DNA from: Bog-756 sp963806455
Lineage (GTDB): Bacteria; Actinomycetota; Acidimicrobiia; Acidimicrobiales; RAAP-2
Direction: 5' to 3'
Length of the DNA: 64,000 nucleotides
NCBI GenBank assembly: GCA_963806455.1
Contig: CAWDXZ010000007.1
Coordinates: 124,001-188,000, forward strand
The number at the start of each line of letters is the position of its first letter. Position 1 is the stretch's first letter. The translations under genes were made by a program, and so were the position numbers. The notes beneath the pieces were generated by a model. The model did not search any database and had not been told where the DNA came from. It saw nothing but the letters and a program-made list of their open reading frames with translations. Positions 27,207 to 35,785 of this stretch are shown here, in pieces.

Positions 27207-27397
27207 GACCGAGTCCCCGTGGGATCGTCACCATCGTCCCCAAAATGGCCCGGACGGCCCCTGGTCGGTGGGCCCGGACGGGACCGGCTGGTCGTCGGAC
27301 GCGTCGCGGCCCATCCGGTGCGGCCGTGCCGACCAGGATGTCTGCAGTCGGCGCGGCCGGACGGTAGCGTCACGCCGGGGAGAAGCGGAGGAGTCCG

Positions 27398-27904
27398 GTG
27401 GCCCCGGGACCACACGACAGCATCGACACGGTGACGGACGGGGCGGCGTCCCGCGCCCCGGGGGCGCCCACCCCGGTCCCGGTGGTCAGGGTCGACCCCG
27501 GGCTGCCCCTGCCCGGGTATGCCCGAAGCGGTGATGCCGGGGCCGACCTGGTGGCCCGCACCGATGCCATGCTCGCCCCCCGGGGCGGTCGGGCCATGGT
27601 CCCCACCGGTGTGTCGCTGGCCCTCCCCGAGGGGTATGCCGGCTTCGTGCAACCCAGGAGTGGATTGGCCCTGCGCCACGGGGTCACCTGCCTCAACACA
27701 CCCGGGCTCATCGACTCTGGCTATCGCGACGAGCTGGCCGTCCTGTTGGTCAACACCGATCCAGAGCTGCCCTATGAGGTCCGGCGGGGCGATCGCATCG
27801 CCCAGCTGGTGATCCAGAAGGTGGAGCGGGCGGACTTCGTCGAGGTCGAGCGACTGCCGGCCAGCGAACGTGGCCTCGGCGGCTTCGGGTCCACTGGTCG
27901 CTAG
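27398..27904 (+). CDS. dut: Deoxyuridine 5'-triphosphate nucleotidohydrolase
   Basis: Trimeric dUTPase that removes dUTP and supplies dUMP, 168 residues. All five motifs are visible: SGDAGADL, PRSGLALR, NTPGLIDSGYRDEL, RRGDRIAQLV and the C-terminal ERGLGGFGSTG. The GTG at 27398 has GGAGGAG just upstream. The N-terminal 25 residues are variable. It is 3 bases upstream of the acyltransferase gene. Confidence 0.95.
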   Translation: MAPGPHDSIDTVTDGAASRAPGAPTPVPVVRVDPGLPLPGYARSGDAGADLVARTDAMLAPRGGRAMVPTGVSLALPEGYAGFVQPRSGLALRHGVTCLNTPGLIDSGYRDELAVLLVNTDPELPYEVRRGDRIAQLVIQKVERADFVEVERLPASERGLGGFGSTGR

Positions 27905-27907
27905 GAG

Positions 27908-29446
27908 GTGGAACGGCTGAGCGGACTGGACGGAGCCTTCCTGTCGTTCGAGTCCCCGACCATCCACCTCCACATCCTCGGTGCCCTGATCTTCGACCCG
28001 TCCGAGGTCGAAGGAGGAGTCGACTTCTGGCGGGTCCGCGACATGGTGGCCGACCGTCTGCACCTGGTTCCGCCCTTCCGGAAGCGGATCGTGGAGGTGC
28101 CATTCGGGCTGCAACACCCTTCGATCGTCGACGATCCCGACTTCGACATCGACTACCACGTGCGCCGGGTGGGCCTGCCCGCGCCCGGCGGCCTCGCCGA
28201 GCTGGCCGAGCTCGTGGCCGACATCGCCTCCCGCCCCCTCGACCGTCGGCGACCCTTGTGGGAGTTCCACGTGGTCGACGGGCTGGCCCAGGGACGCCTG
28301 GCCCTGGTGCCCAAGGTGCACCACTCGATCATCGACGGGGTGTCCGGAGCGGAGATCCTCGCCGCGTTCTTCGACCTCTCGCCCGAGCCGGCGCCTCGCC
28401 GGCTGTTCGGCGGGGCGATGGGGTCCCGCCGGGCCGTTCGGACCCACCGGGGGACCCGGCCACCGGACGAACCGGGACGGGCGGAGGCGGGGGAGACCGG
28501 CTTCGACCCGGGGTGGGCCGCCGATCCCCTGCCGGGCGAGATGGCAAGGTGGCGCGGGGTGTTGGCGTCGTTGCCCGCCCAGGCTGACGCACTGGTGCGC
28601 ACGGCGTCGCGGACGGTGCAGGTAGCCCGAGGTCTCAGCCGGCACAATCGCGAGACGGCCCGCGACGTACCCCCTTCGCCGTTCGAGGCGCCCGCCACTT
28701 CGATCAACCGGGCCATCTCGTCCCACCGGCGGGTGGCCTGGGCCGAATTGCCGATGAGCGATGTGCGGCGCATCCGGGAGATCCTCGGGGGGACGGCCAA
28801 CGACGTGGTGCTCACCGTGGCCGCCGGCGCCATGCGCCGGTTCTTCGACGGCCGGGGAGAGGACCCGGGGAGCTCTCTGGTCGCGCTGGTGCCGGTCTCG
28901 GTCCGGTCCGAAACGGAGCGGGACGCGCTGGGGAATCGCCTGTCGGCCATGCTCGTCTCCCTTGCCACGGGGGTGGCGGACGAAGCGGATCGCCTCCGGC
29001 ACATCCAAGAGGACGTCCGATCGGCCAAGGAGCAGAGCCGTTTTCTCGGATCGGACGTGTTCGCCGGCTGGGCCCAGGCCGCGCTCCCCGCCGTGGCTTC
29101 GCGCATCACCAGGCTGGCGGCCAATCTGCGTCTGTTCGACCGCGTGCCTCCGGTGTTCAACCTCATCGTCTCCAATGTGCCCGGCCCGGATTTCCCCCTC
29201 TATCTGGCCGGAGCCCGTCTGGTGTCGATGTACCCGCTCGGGCCGATCATCGAGGGTGCCGGGGTGAACATCACGGTCTTCTCCTACATGGACACCATGT
29301 ACGTCGGGGTACAGGGCTGTTGGGACCTCGTCCCGGATATCGCCGCCATCGCTCAGGGGATGGCCGACTCGCTCCGGGCGCTGGTCGCTGCCACCAACCG
29401 CCTGGCCCGGCCGGTGCCCTGGTGGCATGCGGAGTTGCCGGCTTGA
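27908..29446 (+). CDS. Wax ester synthase/diacylglycerol acyltransferase (WS/DGAT)
   Basis: Acyl-CoA-dependent acyltransferase making triacylglycerol or wax esters, 512 residues. The N-terminus matches the family (SGLDGAFLSFE), the active-site HHxxxDG motif is HHSIIDG near residue 140, and the C-terminal half has NDVVLTVAAGAMRRF and FNLIVSNVPGP. The GTG at 27908 gives the usual N-terminus, but the AGGAGG at 27903-27908 overlaps it, so CTG at 27917 is possible. Storage lipid synthesis fits with the acyl-CoA synthetase nearby. Confidence 0.9.
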   Translation: MERLSGLDGAFLSFESPTIHLHILGALIFDPSEVEGGVDFWRVRDMVADRLHLVPPFRKRIVEVPFGLQHPSIVDDPDFDIDYHVRRVGLPAPGGLAELAELVADIASRPLDRRRPLWEFHVVDGLAQGRLALVPKVHHSIIDGVSGAEILAAFFDLSPEPAPRRLFGGAMGSRRAVRTHRGTRPPDEPGRAEAGETGFDPGWAADPLPGEMARWRGVLASLPAQADALVRTASRTVQVARGLSRHNRETARDVPPSPFEAPATSINRAISSHRRVAWAELPMSDVRRIREILGGTANDVVLTVAAGAMRRFFDGRGEDPGSSLVALVPVSVRSETERDALGNRLSAMLVSLATGVADEADRLRHIQEDVRSAKEQSRFLGSDVFAGWAQAALPAVASRITRLAANLRLFDRVPPVFNLIVSNVPGPDFPLYLAGARLVSMYPLGPIIEGAGVNITVFSYMDTMYVGVQGCWDLVPDIAAIAQGMADSLRALVAATNRLARPVPWWHAELPA

Positions 29447-29559
29447 GGACGCACTCATGAGCACCGTACAGCTCTGGCCAGACCCGAAGACGCGCCCGGG
29501 CTTGGGGTCGAATGGCGGTGGATGACGACGCCGACCGGGGTCCGGCTGCGGCCGACTGC

Positions 29560-29565
29560 TAGGAT
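29560..29565 (+). promoter_or_regulatory. Candidate -10 element of tRNA-Gly
   Basis: TAGGAT lies 11 bases before the first base of the tRNA, at the expected distance. The -35 is not clear. Confidence 0.4.
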
Positions 29566-29576
29566 GCTCGCTCTAC

Positions 29577-29649
29577 GCGGACGTGGCTCAGTTGGTAGAG
29601 CATCACCTTGCCAAGGTGAGGGTCGCGGGTTCGAGTCCCGTCGTCCGCT
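29577..29649 (+). tRNA. tRNA-Gly (anticodon GCC)
   Basis: A full cloverleaf can be drawn: acceptor GCGGACG with CGTCCGC, a D arm, an anticodon stem TCACC/GGTGA with loop TTGCCAA, and a T arm with TTCGAGT. The discriminator base is T; CCA is not encoded. Accessory DNA starts directly downstream, so this is the likely landmark of past integration. An open frame on the opposite strand here is a well-known false gene. Confidence 0.95.
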
Positions 29650-30047
29650 CTCGCCGAAGTCGCAGGTCATCGGCGGTTGTAGCGGTTGAAATCGGGCTGT
29701 GTCTGTCGGTCGTCTGATCCCGGTGTACCACATCCGCACCACATTTTTCTGCGATTTTTCGGCGAGCGGCCGTTGACCCTCACATTTTGCGTGTGATGCT
29801 CAACCGCTTGGTTTCCTAGCGACCAACACCGCCAGGCGTTCCAACATTCTTTGGTTTGCCCGAGCTGACAGTTGGCGCTCTGGGTGGCTTTGGTTCGTGG
29901 GGGCCGGGCTACCCGCTACGAGGGTGATCACGAGTTCGAAGTCGCTGGTCGGCCCTACGAGAAATTCTTAGTTCGGTCAGGCCCCAGCTGCGTCACATCT
30001 CTATGGGACCGCTTTCCGTCTAGCCGCGGCCCAGGAAGGAGGGCCAC
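29650..30047. other. 398-base gap between tRNA-Gly and the ubiquitin-like operon
   Basis: Base composition drops here (several T runs, for example around 29743-29760). A 62-codon frame at 29872-30060 has no recognisable product and overlaps the next start. The segment should hold the left boundary of the accessory region and the promoter of the operon. AGGAAGGAGGG at 30032-30042 is the ribosome site of the first operon gene. Confidence 0.5.
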
Positions 30048-30353
30048 GTGTCGAACGTGACCCCGTCAGAGATGCACCACCACGAGCACGCCGTTGAGGT
30101 AATCGTACGGAGCCCCGCCGGGACCCCGCACCCCTTCAGCTTCGGGTTCGACGAGCTTGGGGCGCAGGCCGCCGCCACGGCGATCGCCTACTTCGTGGGC
30201 AAGCACGAGATCGAGCCCGGGGACTACGCCCTCGAGCTCGTCCGTGACGGGGTTGCCACCCCGATCGCCGACACGGCACGGCTCAGCGACTACGACCTGC
30301 ACAACGGTGACGAGCTGCGGCTCATCCCCGAGCAGCCCCAGGTCGACGGGTGA
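30048..30353 (+). CDS. Ubiquitin-like beta-grasp protein ending in Gly
   Basis: A 101-residue protein proposed to be the conjugated modifier of the operon. After a His-rich N-terminus the pattern is a beta-grasp one: a strand pair (HAVEVIVRS, PFSFGF), a helix (AATAIAYFVGKH), YALEL, then LSDYDLHNGDELRLIP. The chain ends PQVDG, so a C-terminal glycine is exposed without processing, as needed for adenylation. GTG start with a strong AGGAAGGAGGG; stop overlaps the E2-like gene by 4 bases. The family call rests on size, fold pattern and above all the E2-JAB-E1 neighbours; sequence identity to ubiquitin is not visible. Confidence 0.7.
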   Translation: MSNVTPSEMHHHEHAVEVIVRSPAGTPHPFSFGFDELGAQAAATAIAYFVGKHEIEPGDYALELVRDGVATPIADTARLSDYDLHNGDELRLIPEQPQVDG

Positions 30354-30766
30354 GCCTGCATCCGGCCCTACTGGTCGAGATGCTGGAAGAGGAGGTGTCG
30401 GTCGCCCGGGTTCGCCTGGGCGACCGCATCGCCGGGCTCGACATCGTCGGCACCGACATCATCTGCACGCTGGAGGAGACCAGCGTGGGAACGGTATACC
30501 TGCGCTTCGCTGCGGCGGACTACGACGCGGAACCCATGAGCTTCGCCGTCGTCACCGAGAGCGGCGAGATCGCCGAGACAGCGAAGTGGCCAGGCCAGCT
30601 GTTCCACTCCATCCATCCCTCGCTCGAGCGCGCCATGGCGTGCGTCGCAGGGGACCTACGAGTATCACAGCTTCCCGGGCACACGGCCGACCGCTGGGAC
30701 GCCCATCGGCGCACGCTGCGCTTCCCCCATCTTCTGGACCACATCGTCACCAAGGCAGGCAAGTGA
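30350..30766 (+). CDS. E2-like ubiquitin-conjugating-fold protein
   Basis: A 138-residue protein with the order of features of a prokaryotic E2: a YLRFAAADYDAEPMSFAVV strand region, a WPG turn (residues 80-82), then the candidate catalytic Cys98 in MACVAGD, followed by LPGHTADRWD, where E2-like proteins keep a conserved His/Trp flap. Cys39 is the only other cysteine. It would receive the ubiquitin-like protein from the E1-like enzyme as a thioester. GTGA overlap with the upstream gene and TGATG overlap with the JAB gene. The frame is intact. Confidence 0.7.
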   Translation: MSLHPALLVEMLEEEVSVARVRLGDRIAGLDIVGTDIICTLEETSVGTVYLRFAAADYDAEPMSFAVVTESGEIAETAKWPGQLFHSIHPSLERAMACVAGDLRVSQLPGHTADRWDAHRRTLRFPHLLDHIVTKAGK

Positions 30767-31213
30767 TGCTCACCATCCCCATCGTCCATCCTCGTCGAGG
30801 CCCGTACGTTCTTCGAGGACCGCGGCGCGCTCGGGTGCGAAGGCACCGCCATGATCGCCGGCACCGACGGCGTCGCCACCAAGCTCGTCATCCCCGAGCA
30901 GCACGCCAACCCCGTTCCCTATTGCTCGGTCGAGGTGACCCGGCAGGGCAAGAGCGAGCTCGCACTCGCCCTCGGCCCCGACGACCGCTACGTGGCGCGC
31001 ATCCACAGCCACCCCGCCCTGGCCTTCCACAGCCCGACCGACGACGCCAACCCGGCCATCACCTACCCCGGCGCACTGTCCATCGTCGTCCCCTTCTTCG
31101 GGCTCGGCCTTCGACGCGGTCTCGACGCCTGCGCCGTGCTAGTTCGCCGCGACCGGCGGTGGCTCGAGGTCCCCGCCGGCCCGGACCGCAACGACTTGGT
31201 GGTGGCACGGTGA
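30766..31213 (+). CDS. JAB/JAMM metallopeptidase (putative deconjugase), one frame change
   Basis: Zinc isopeptidase that would process or remove the ubiquitin-like protein. The expected start is the ATG at 30766 overlapping the E2-like stop. Its reading (MLTIPIV) continues in the next frame after one extra base near 30787 as ILVEARTFFEDRGALG. The rest is open: the early Glu in GCEGTAMIAG and the HSHPALAFHSPTDD motif (HxH-x6-S-x2-D, one residue shorter than the classical x7) provide zinc and catalytic ligands. From the internal ATG at 30851 only the core remains. It ends GTGA into the E1-like gene. Confidence 0.7.
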
Positions 31214-32769
31214 GCGACCCGCGCCTTTCCTTCGGGCTCGGCGTCGTCATCGGCGCCGGCGACGCTGTTCTCGAAGCCCTCGACGGTCTCCGCCCAGTGA
31301 TCCGGGTTGGAGTTGATGTCGACGCCCGTGCTGCGACGGCTGTGGCGGCGCTCTACTCGATGCTGCTCCGGCTCTTCCCCCACACCGTCCTCGAAGGCGA
31401 CGCCACCCTCGGCGCCAATCCCTGGGGTGCGACCAGGCTCGGCGAACTCGTGGGCGTGCTCGCTGCGGCGCGGCCGACTCCGAGCCGGGGGCCCGACCGG
31501 GACTTCATCGTCGGCGTTGGCGCCGTCGTCGGTGGCGCCCAGCTGTGGATGGGTGGGGACGACTGGACGGCGGACATCGGCCCGAGCCCCCGGGCCATCC
31601 GCGGCGGCCGGTTCGGCCTAGGTCTCCAGGCCGCGGCCGCCATGGTTGCGTCGGAGATCGCCAAGGTGGCGCTGGGTCCCCTCGGGATGCGCCACTACTC
31701 ATCTCGGTGACGGCGTGGTCTGGAACCTGGCCGACTACCGCCGACGCCCGGCCCCCGACATGCCGCAGCACCGGACCGCTGCGCTGGACGTCGTGTTCTT
31801 CGGCACCGGCTCGGTGGGGTCGAGCGCGGCGGGAGTCCTCACGTGCATCGACGAACTGCACCGGGCACGCAGTCCTCGTGGACGGCGACACCTTCGACCC
31901 GACGCGCAACACCTACCGCTACCCGACCTCCCTCGGCACGGAGACGGGACCAAAGGCCAGCTGGGTCAAGGACCTGCTCGTCGCCCGGGGCTGGACTGCC
32001 GACGATGTCGTCGGGTCGGCCTCGGACTGGGTGCGCTCGCAGCCCGCCCCGGGGTTCACCGGCATCGTCGTGTCCTCAGTGGACCGGCCCGACAGTCGCC
32101 TGCAGGTGGCCGACGCCATGGCAGCCACGACCCTGAGCGTTGGCGTCGACGGCCTGGCTCTGCACATCCAGCGCGAGCACGTCTTCGACGACTTCGCCTG
32201 CCCCTACTGCGACTTCGTCTCCCTGGAGCCGCCCATGGGCCGGATCGACTCGTTGGCCGAGCTGCTCAAGCTCCCCCAGCCCCGAGTGGCACAGCTCCTG
32301 GTCGACGGCGACATGCTCACCGCGGCCAGACATCGCCATGGTGGTCGACGCCGGCAGGATCCGCGCCGAGCGCTCCGAAGAGCTGGTCGGCCGGCGCATC
32401 GAAGACCTCATCCGGCGGACGTACGCCGAGATCTCGGTACCCGACGTGGCCGGAGCTCCAACCGCGGTCAGCGCCGCATACGTCTCGTGGATGGGCGGCA
32501 TCCTGGTCGCGGCCGAACTGACCAAGGCGGCCATTGGGCTGTCGATGGTGGACCGCCGCCTCGACCTGGATCTCTCGGGTATCCCGCTCGAGGGAGTTCG
32601 GCGTCGGCTTCGTGACACGAGCGGAAACTGCATCTGCGCTTCGCCGCAGCGGTGGCGTTGGGCGACAAGACTGTACGGAGAGCGATGGAACTCGACGACC
32701 AACAGCGGGCGGGACTCGCGGCCGGAACCCCAGACTGGGCCGCCATCTACATCGGCTGCCGGACGGTGA
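31210..32769 (+). CDS. E1-like ThiF-family adenylyltransferase, frame-disrupted
   Basis: Activates the ubiquitin-like protein. The N-terminal 165 residues (to about 31700) form a domain that looks like an inactive second adenylation-type fold. The ThiF domain follows: VVFFGTGSVGSSAAGVL (nucleotide loop), VLVDGDTFDPTRNTYRYP (acidic residue, N and R of the active site), GPKASWVKDLL, then a FACPYCDF Cys pair and a late NCICAS. These parts join only if one extra base is removed near 31699, 31862 and 32328. The final residues overlap the sigma gene; the true stop is uncertain. As read, the gene is broken into four pieces. Confidence 0.65.
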
Positions 32770-33298
32770 TGTGGCGGGCAGCCTGGCAGGTGCTCGGGCC
32801 CGATCACCACTCCACCTTGGGCACTTCCGCGGATGCGATCGTTCACGACACCATGGCGGAGCTGATGGAGAAGTCCAACGAACGCGGCATCTCGGCCATC
32901 CCACCCGACGTGAAGAGCATCGATGCGTTCTTGTGGACGGCCACCCGGCGGCGCGCCCTGCCGCGTGGTCGAGCGCTCCCGACGCAAAGAGATGAAGCCG
33001 TTCCCCGAGCCCGGGGATCCGGGTGAACCTGCGGAGTTGAAGACGACCATCGAAGCATTTGAGGACGCCCTGATCCTTGAGCAACTCGACTCCCATCTCC
33101 ACAAGCTCACCGACAACGAGCGTCGAGCGTTCATCGGGTACTACAAGCAGGGCCGAACCTACGACGACATCGGTGCTGAGCTCGGATGTCACTGACAGGG
33201 GGGCCTCCAAGCTGTGCGCGAGAGCCGTCCGTAAGCTGACCGCTGCGGCGGGCATCGAGGTGCACGAGGACCTGGAGGAGGAAGGAACAGATGGCTGA
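32685..33298 (+). CDS. ECF-like RNA polymerase sigma factor, frame-disrupted
   Basis: Group IV-type sigma factor of about 200 residues after joining three frames (single extra bases near 32961 and 33187). Region 2 lies in TMWRAAWQVLGPDHHS through DAIVHDTMAELMEKS and AFLWTATRRRAL. Region 4 is LTDNERRAFIGYYKQGRTYD with DIGAELG and the recognition helix VTDRGASKLCARAVRKL. It sits inside the ubiquitin-like operon with no spacing, so it is likely part of that system, either transcribing it or responding to it. An alternative start is GTG at 32652. Confidence 0.6.
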
Positions 33299-33974
33299 CG
33301 ACATCGTCGAAGGCCAGATCACAGAGCTCATCGAGTCCTACGTCGCCCACCTTGACGGAGCGGGACCGGCACCTTCTCTCGACGGGCTCGATGCCGCCAC
33401 TCAGCGTGAGGCCCGCAAAGCCTTTCGTGCCGTTGATGCCGCGTGGCGTAGCGACATCGAGATCCCTCCGCTTGAGGAGGATCCAGTCGCCCTCGCCTTG
33501 GGCTTCGTGCCCCGTCGCGACGCCGGAATCGTTCGTCGTCATCTCCGGCAAGTTGGTGAAGAGGGCGCGCCAGGGGCAGCGGGCTCAAGACGAGCGACGT
33601 TGCAAACCTCCTGAAGTCGGTGGGGCTGCCGGCCGCAGACCAGAAGTGGCTGGGCCGGCTCGAACGGGCACCCGTGCAAGAGGTCGCACTTGACGTCGCC
33701 ACGGGACTCGCCAAGGTGCTGGGTGTCTCGCCCGACGCCATTCGCTGGCGCAGGACAAGGACGTCGGCCCATTCGCGGAGTGGCTGTATTCGGACGAGTT
33801 CGACGCAGCTGTTCGCCGCGTGGGTTGACGAACAAGCAGGTCGAGACGCTTCCCGTGGACCTCGCACCCCGAGCACGGAGGGAGCTCCTCGCTGCGGCCC
33901 GCCGGAGCGACGGTGATGGAGGACCGGCCCTATGGGTGCAGATGCTCAGGTCCGTTCTCGACGAGTTGTCCTGA
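33291..33974 (+). CDS. Helix-turn-helix protein downstream of the sigma factor, frame-disrupted
   Basis: About 220 residues once at least four frame changes are joined (near 33526, 33574, 33745 and 33826). The N-terminal 80 residues, from the ATG at 33291, are acidic and helical. The middle reads VVISGKLVKRAR then GLKTSDVANLLKSVGLPAAD, an XRE-like helix-turn-helix pattern, and the end reads LAPRARRELLAAARRS. It overlaps the end of the sigma gene by 8 bases, the arrangement of a sigma factor and its regulator. It may be an anti-sigma or antitoxin-type protein paired with the ImmA-like peptidase that follows; this is inference. Confidence 0.45.
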
Positions 33975-35020
33975 GCCATGCCCCGGTCTCTGCGCTCCGA
34001 GCCAACGAGCCCGAGGCGATGGGCTGATCGGCTGGTCGGTGCCCTCGACGCCGGGGTGCGTGATCGCCATCGCCAACGATCCGCGGCGCGCCATCGAGGA
34101 ACACCTCGGTCTGCGGGTGGTCGAACAGGGGACCCTTGGCGAGCGCGGCAATGGCGGGTGGTGCGATGGGCTGTCGATCCTCGACGAGGGCGTCATCTTC
34201 TTTGCCCCGACAGTGAACTCGAAGAGGGCGAACTTCACCCTCTGCCACGAAGTGGCGCACTACCTCGTCGAAGAGCACACGGACTCCGAGACGTTGGATT
34301 GGGTGGCAGATCAGGCGGATCCCGACCAGGTCATCGAGCACGTCTGCGACCTTGTCGCCTCCCGGCTATTGGTGCCCGACGCCATGGTTGCCGCCGTTCT
34401 CGAAGACGTCGGCCCCGGCGGCCCGGCGGTGGCCGAGCTGTTCGCCCAATCCGAGGCGTCCCGTGAAGTATGCGCGATCGCTCTGGCCGATCGACTGGGT
34501 TGCGATGGCTTCATCGCACTGATCAACCGGGACGAGGATGTCGTCACATTCGCCTCGCGTGCCCACGAGGGCCGGCCCTATCCACCGCGCCGGGCTGCTG
34601 TGCCGTCAGGGCATCCGCTGCTGCGACTCTCAGATCGGCGAGTCGGCCACGGCCGAGGCGTGGTGGCCCTGGCCGGACGGTTCCCTACAGCCCTTCTACC
34701 AGAGCGCGCTGCGTGACGGTCGTTGGGTCTATGCCGTCCTCGCCGCCCACGACCTGTGGCAGGTGACGCAGTTTCATCCCGCTCCCGCAGAGCGACCCAC
34801 GGTGACGGTGCCGGAGGGAAGGCTTACATGTCCTTGTGGATACAGGGGCGCAGCCCGGGGGTTCCCGTGTTCGACCTGTCACAAGATCACATGTCCGGAG
34901 TGCCACGAGTGCGACTGCGACCGCAAGGAGCGCATCGCCCGGAAGCCGTGCAAGCGATGCACTGTGAGCGTCCCCGTGGCCCAGCTTGACGAGGACGGGT
35001 ACTGCACGGGGTGCCAATAA
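33971..35020 (+). CDS. ImmA/IrrE-family metallopeptidase with Cys-rich C-terminal domain, frame-disrupted
   Basis: Zinc peptidase of the type that cleaves repressors (ImmA, IrrE). The active site HEVAH lies in NFTLCHEVAHYLVEEHTDSE, near residue 95. The C-terminal 60 residues hold many cysteines (CPCGYRG, CSTCHKITCPECHECDCD, CKRC, CTGC), probably a zinc ribbon pair. Parts are in different frames, joined by single extra bases near 34022, 34051 and 34579. The start may be CTG at 33971 overlapping the previous stop, or ATG at 33978. The pair of helix-turn-helix protein plus ImmA suggests a cleavable repressor switch for this operon. Confidence 0.65.
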
Positions 35021-35029
35021 CGCATCAAG

Positions 35030-35601
35030 GCGGACTGCTCTACTTGCGCAACGGATGGCACAGTCGATCAAGTTGAGCTTGGGTGTAGAAAGCTGTCCCA
35101 ATGAATCGATTTCAGGGGTCACAGTGTGGTGCATGATCCGGCCAAGGACCCGTCGGTCGCGGTGCGATCCGCGATCGGAAGCAACTGAAGCATGGACTAT
35201 CTTCGCCATGGCCTCTGCCGGTTCCGTCGGCTCGTACTCGGGGTATACCAGACCTTGGAGCACGTCTAGTGCCCGGATGTCGATTCCCTTTTCGATGATC
35301 GGGATGATAGGAACCCGTGGTCCTTCGCTATGCCGATCTCACGTACACCAAGTTCGTGCTCGTCGACGTGATGAGCACGACAAACGCCTTACTCCGGTAA
35401 GTCGCCGCTCGGGCCTTTTCGGCGAGGAGCACTCCAGGCTGGGGGTTCCTTGGCGAGGTAGACGGTGATGCCAAGCACCTCAATCTGACGGGCTACCAGC
35501 TAGATGTGAGGCTTGTCGGTAGTTGAATGGCTGAAAATGCCTCGAGATGTGGCACGAGCGGCACCTGGCCCGGAGTGTTGCTGAACGTCAGCGGGGGCCA
35601 C
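35030..35601 (-). pseudogene. TIR-domain gene, decayed
   Basis: Read on the minus strand from a possible GTG at 35601, the pieces follow TIR order: RGIFSHSTTDKPHI (strand A and loop), LVARQIEVLGITVYLAKEP, QPGVLLAEKARA, SKAFVVLITSTSTN (strand D), VREIGIAKDHGF (with the Glu at the catalytic position of NAD-cleaving TIR domains), IIPIIEKGIDIRALD and LQGLVYPEYEPTEPAEAMAKI. There is an in-frame TAG after KPHI and at least three frame changes, one of which needs a restored base. TIR proteins are immune effectors in bacteria. The end of the gene is unclear because the frame runs on antisense to the ImmA-like tail. Confidence 0.55.
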
Positions 35602-35785
35602 TTCTCAGGGGGCGTGACCAAGTGTGCGCGGTCATCGTTCAATTGTACGAGAAGGGTGTGCCGTGAGGCCGCTCAACGGTTTCGAGTGCCTTACGATCAT
35701 TTTCGGCGCCCCTGTTGGTTCGAGAATTCCATCCGGAGCGACGACCACCCACCTTCTAGTGGAATGAACGAGCGACGGCTGACAG

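Noticed and set aside
29455..29742. A 95-codon minus-strand open frame across the tRNA-Gly
   Set aside because: It is the antisense of the tRNA (the DSNPRPSPWQGDALPTEPRP-type translation), a frequent false gene call.
29872..30060. A 62-codon plus-strand frame before the ubiquitin-like gene
   Set aside because: No recognisable product, no ribosome site, and it overlaps the well-supported start at 30048.
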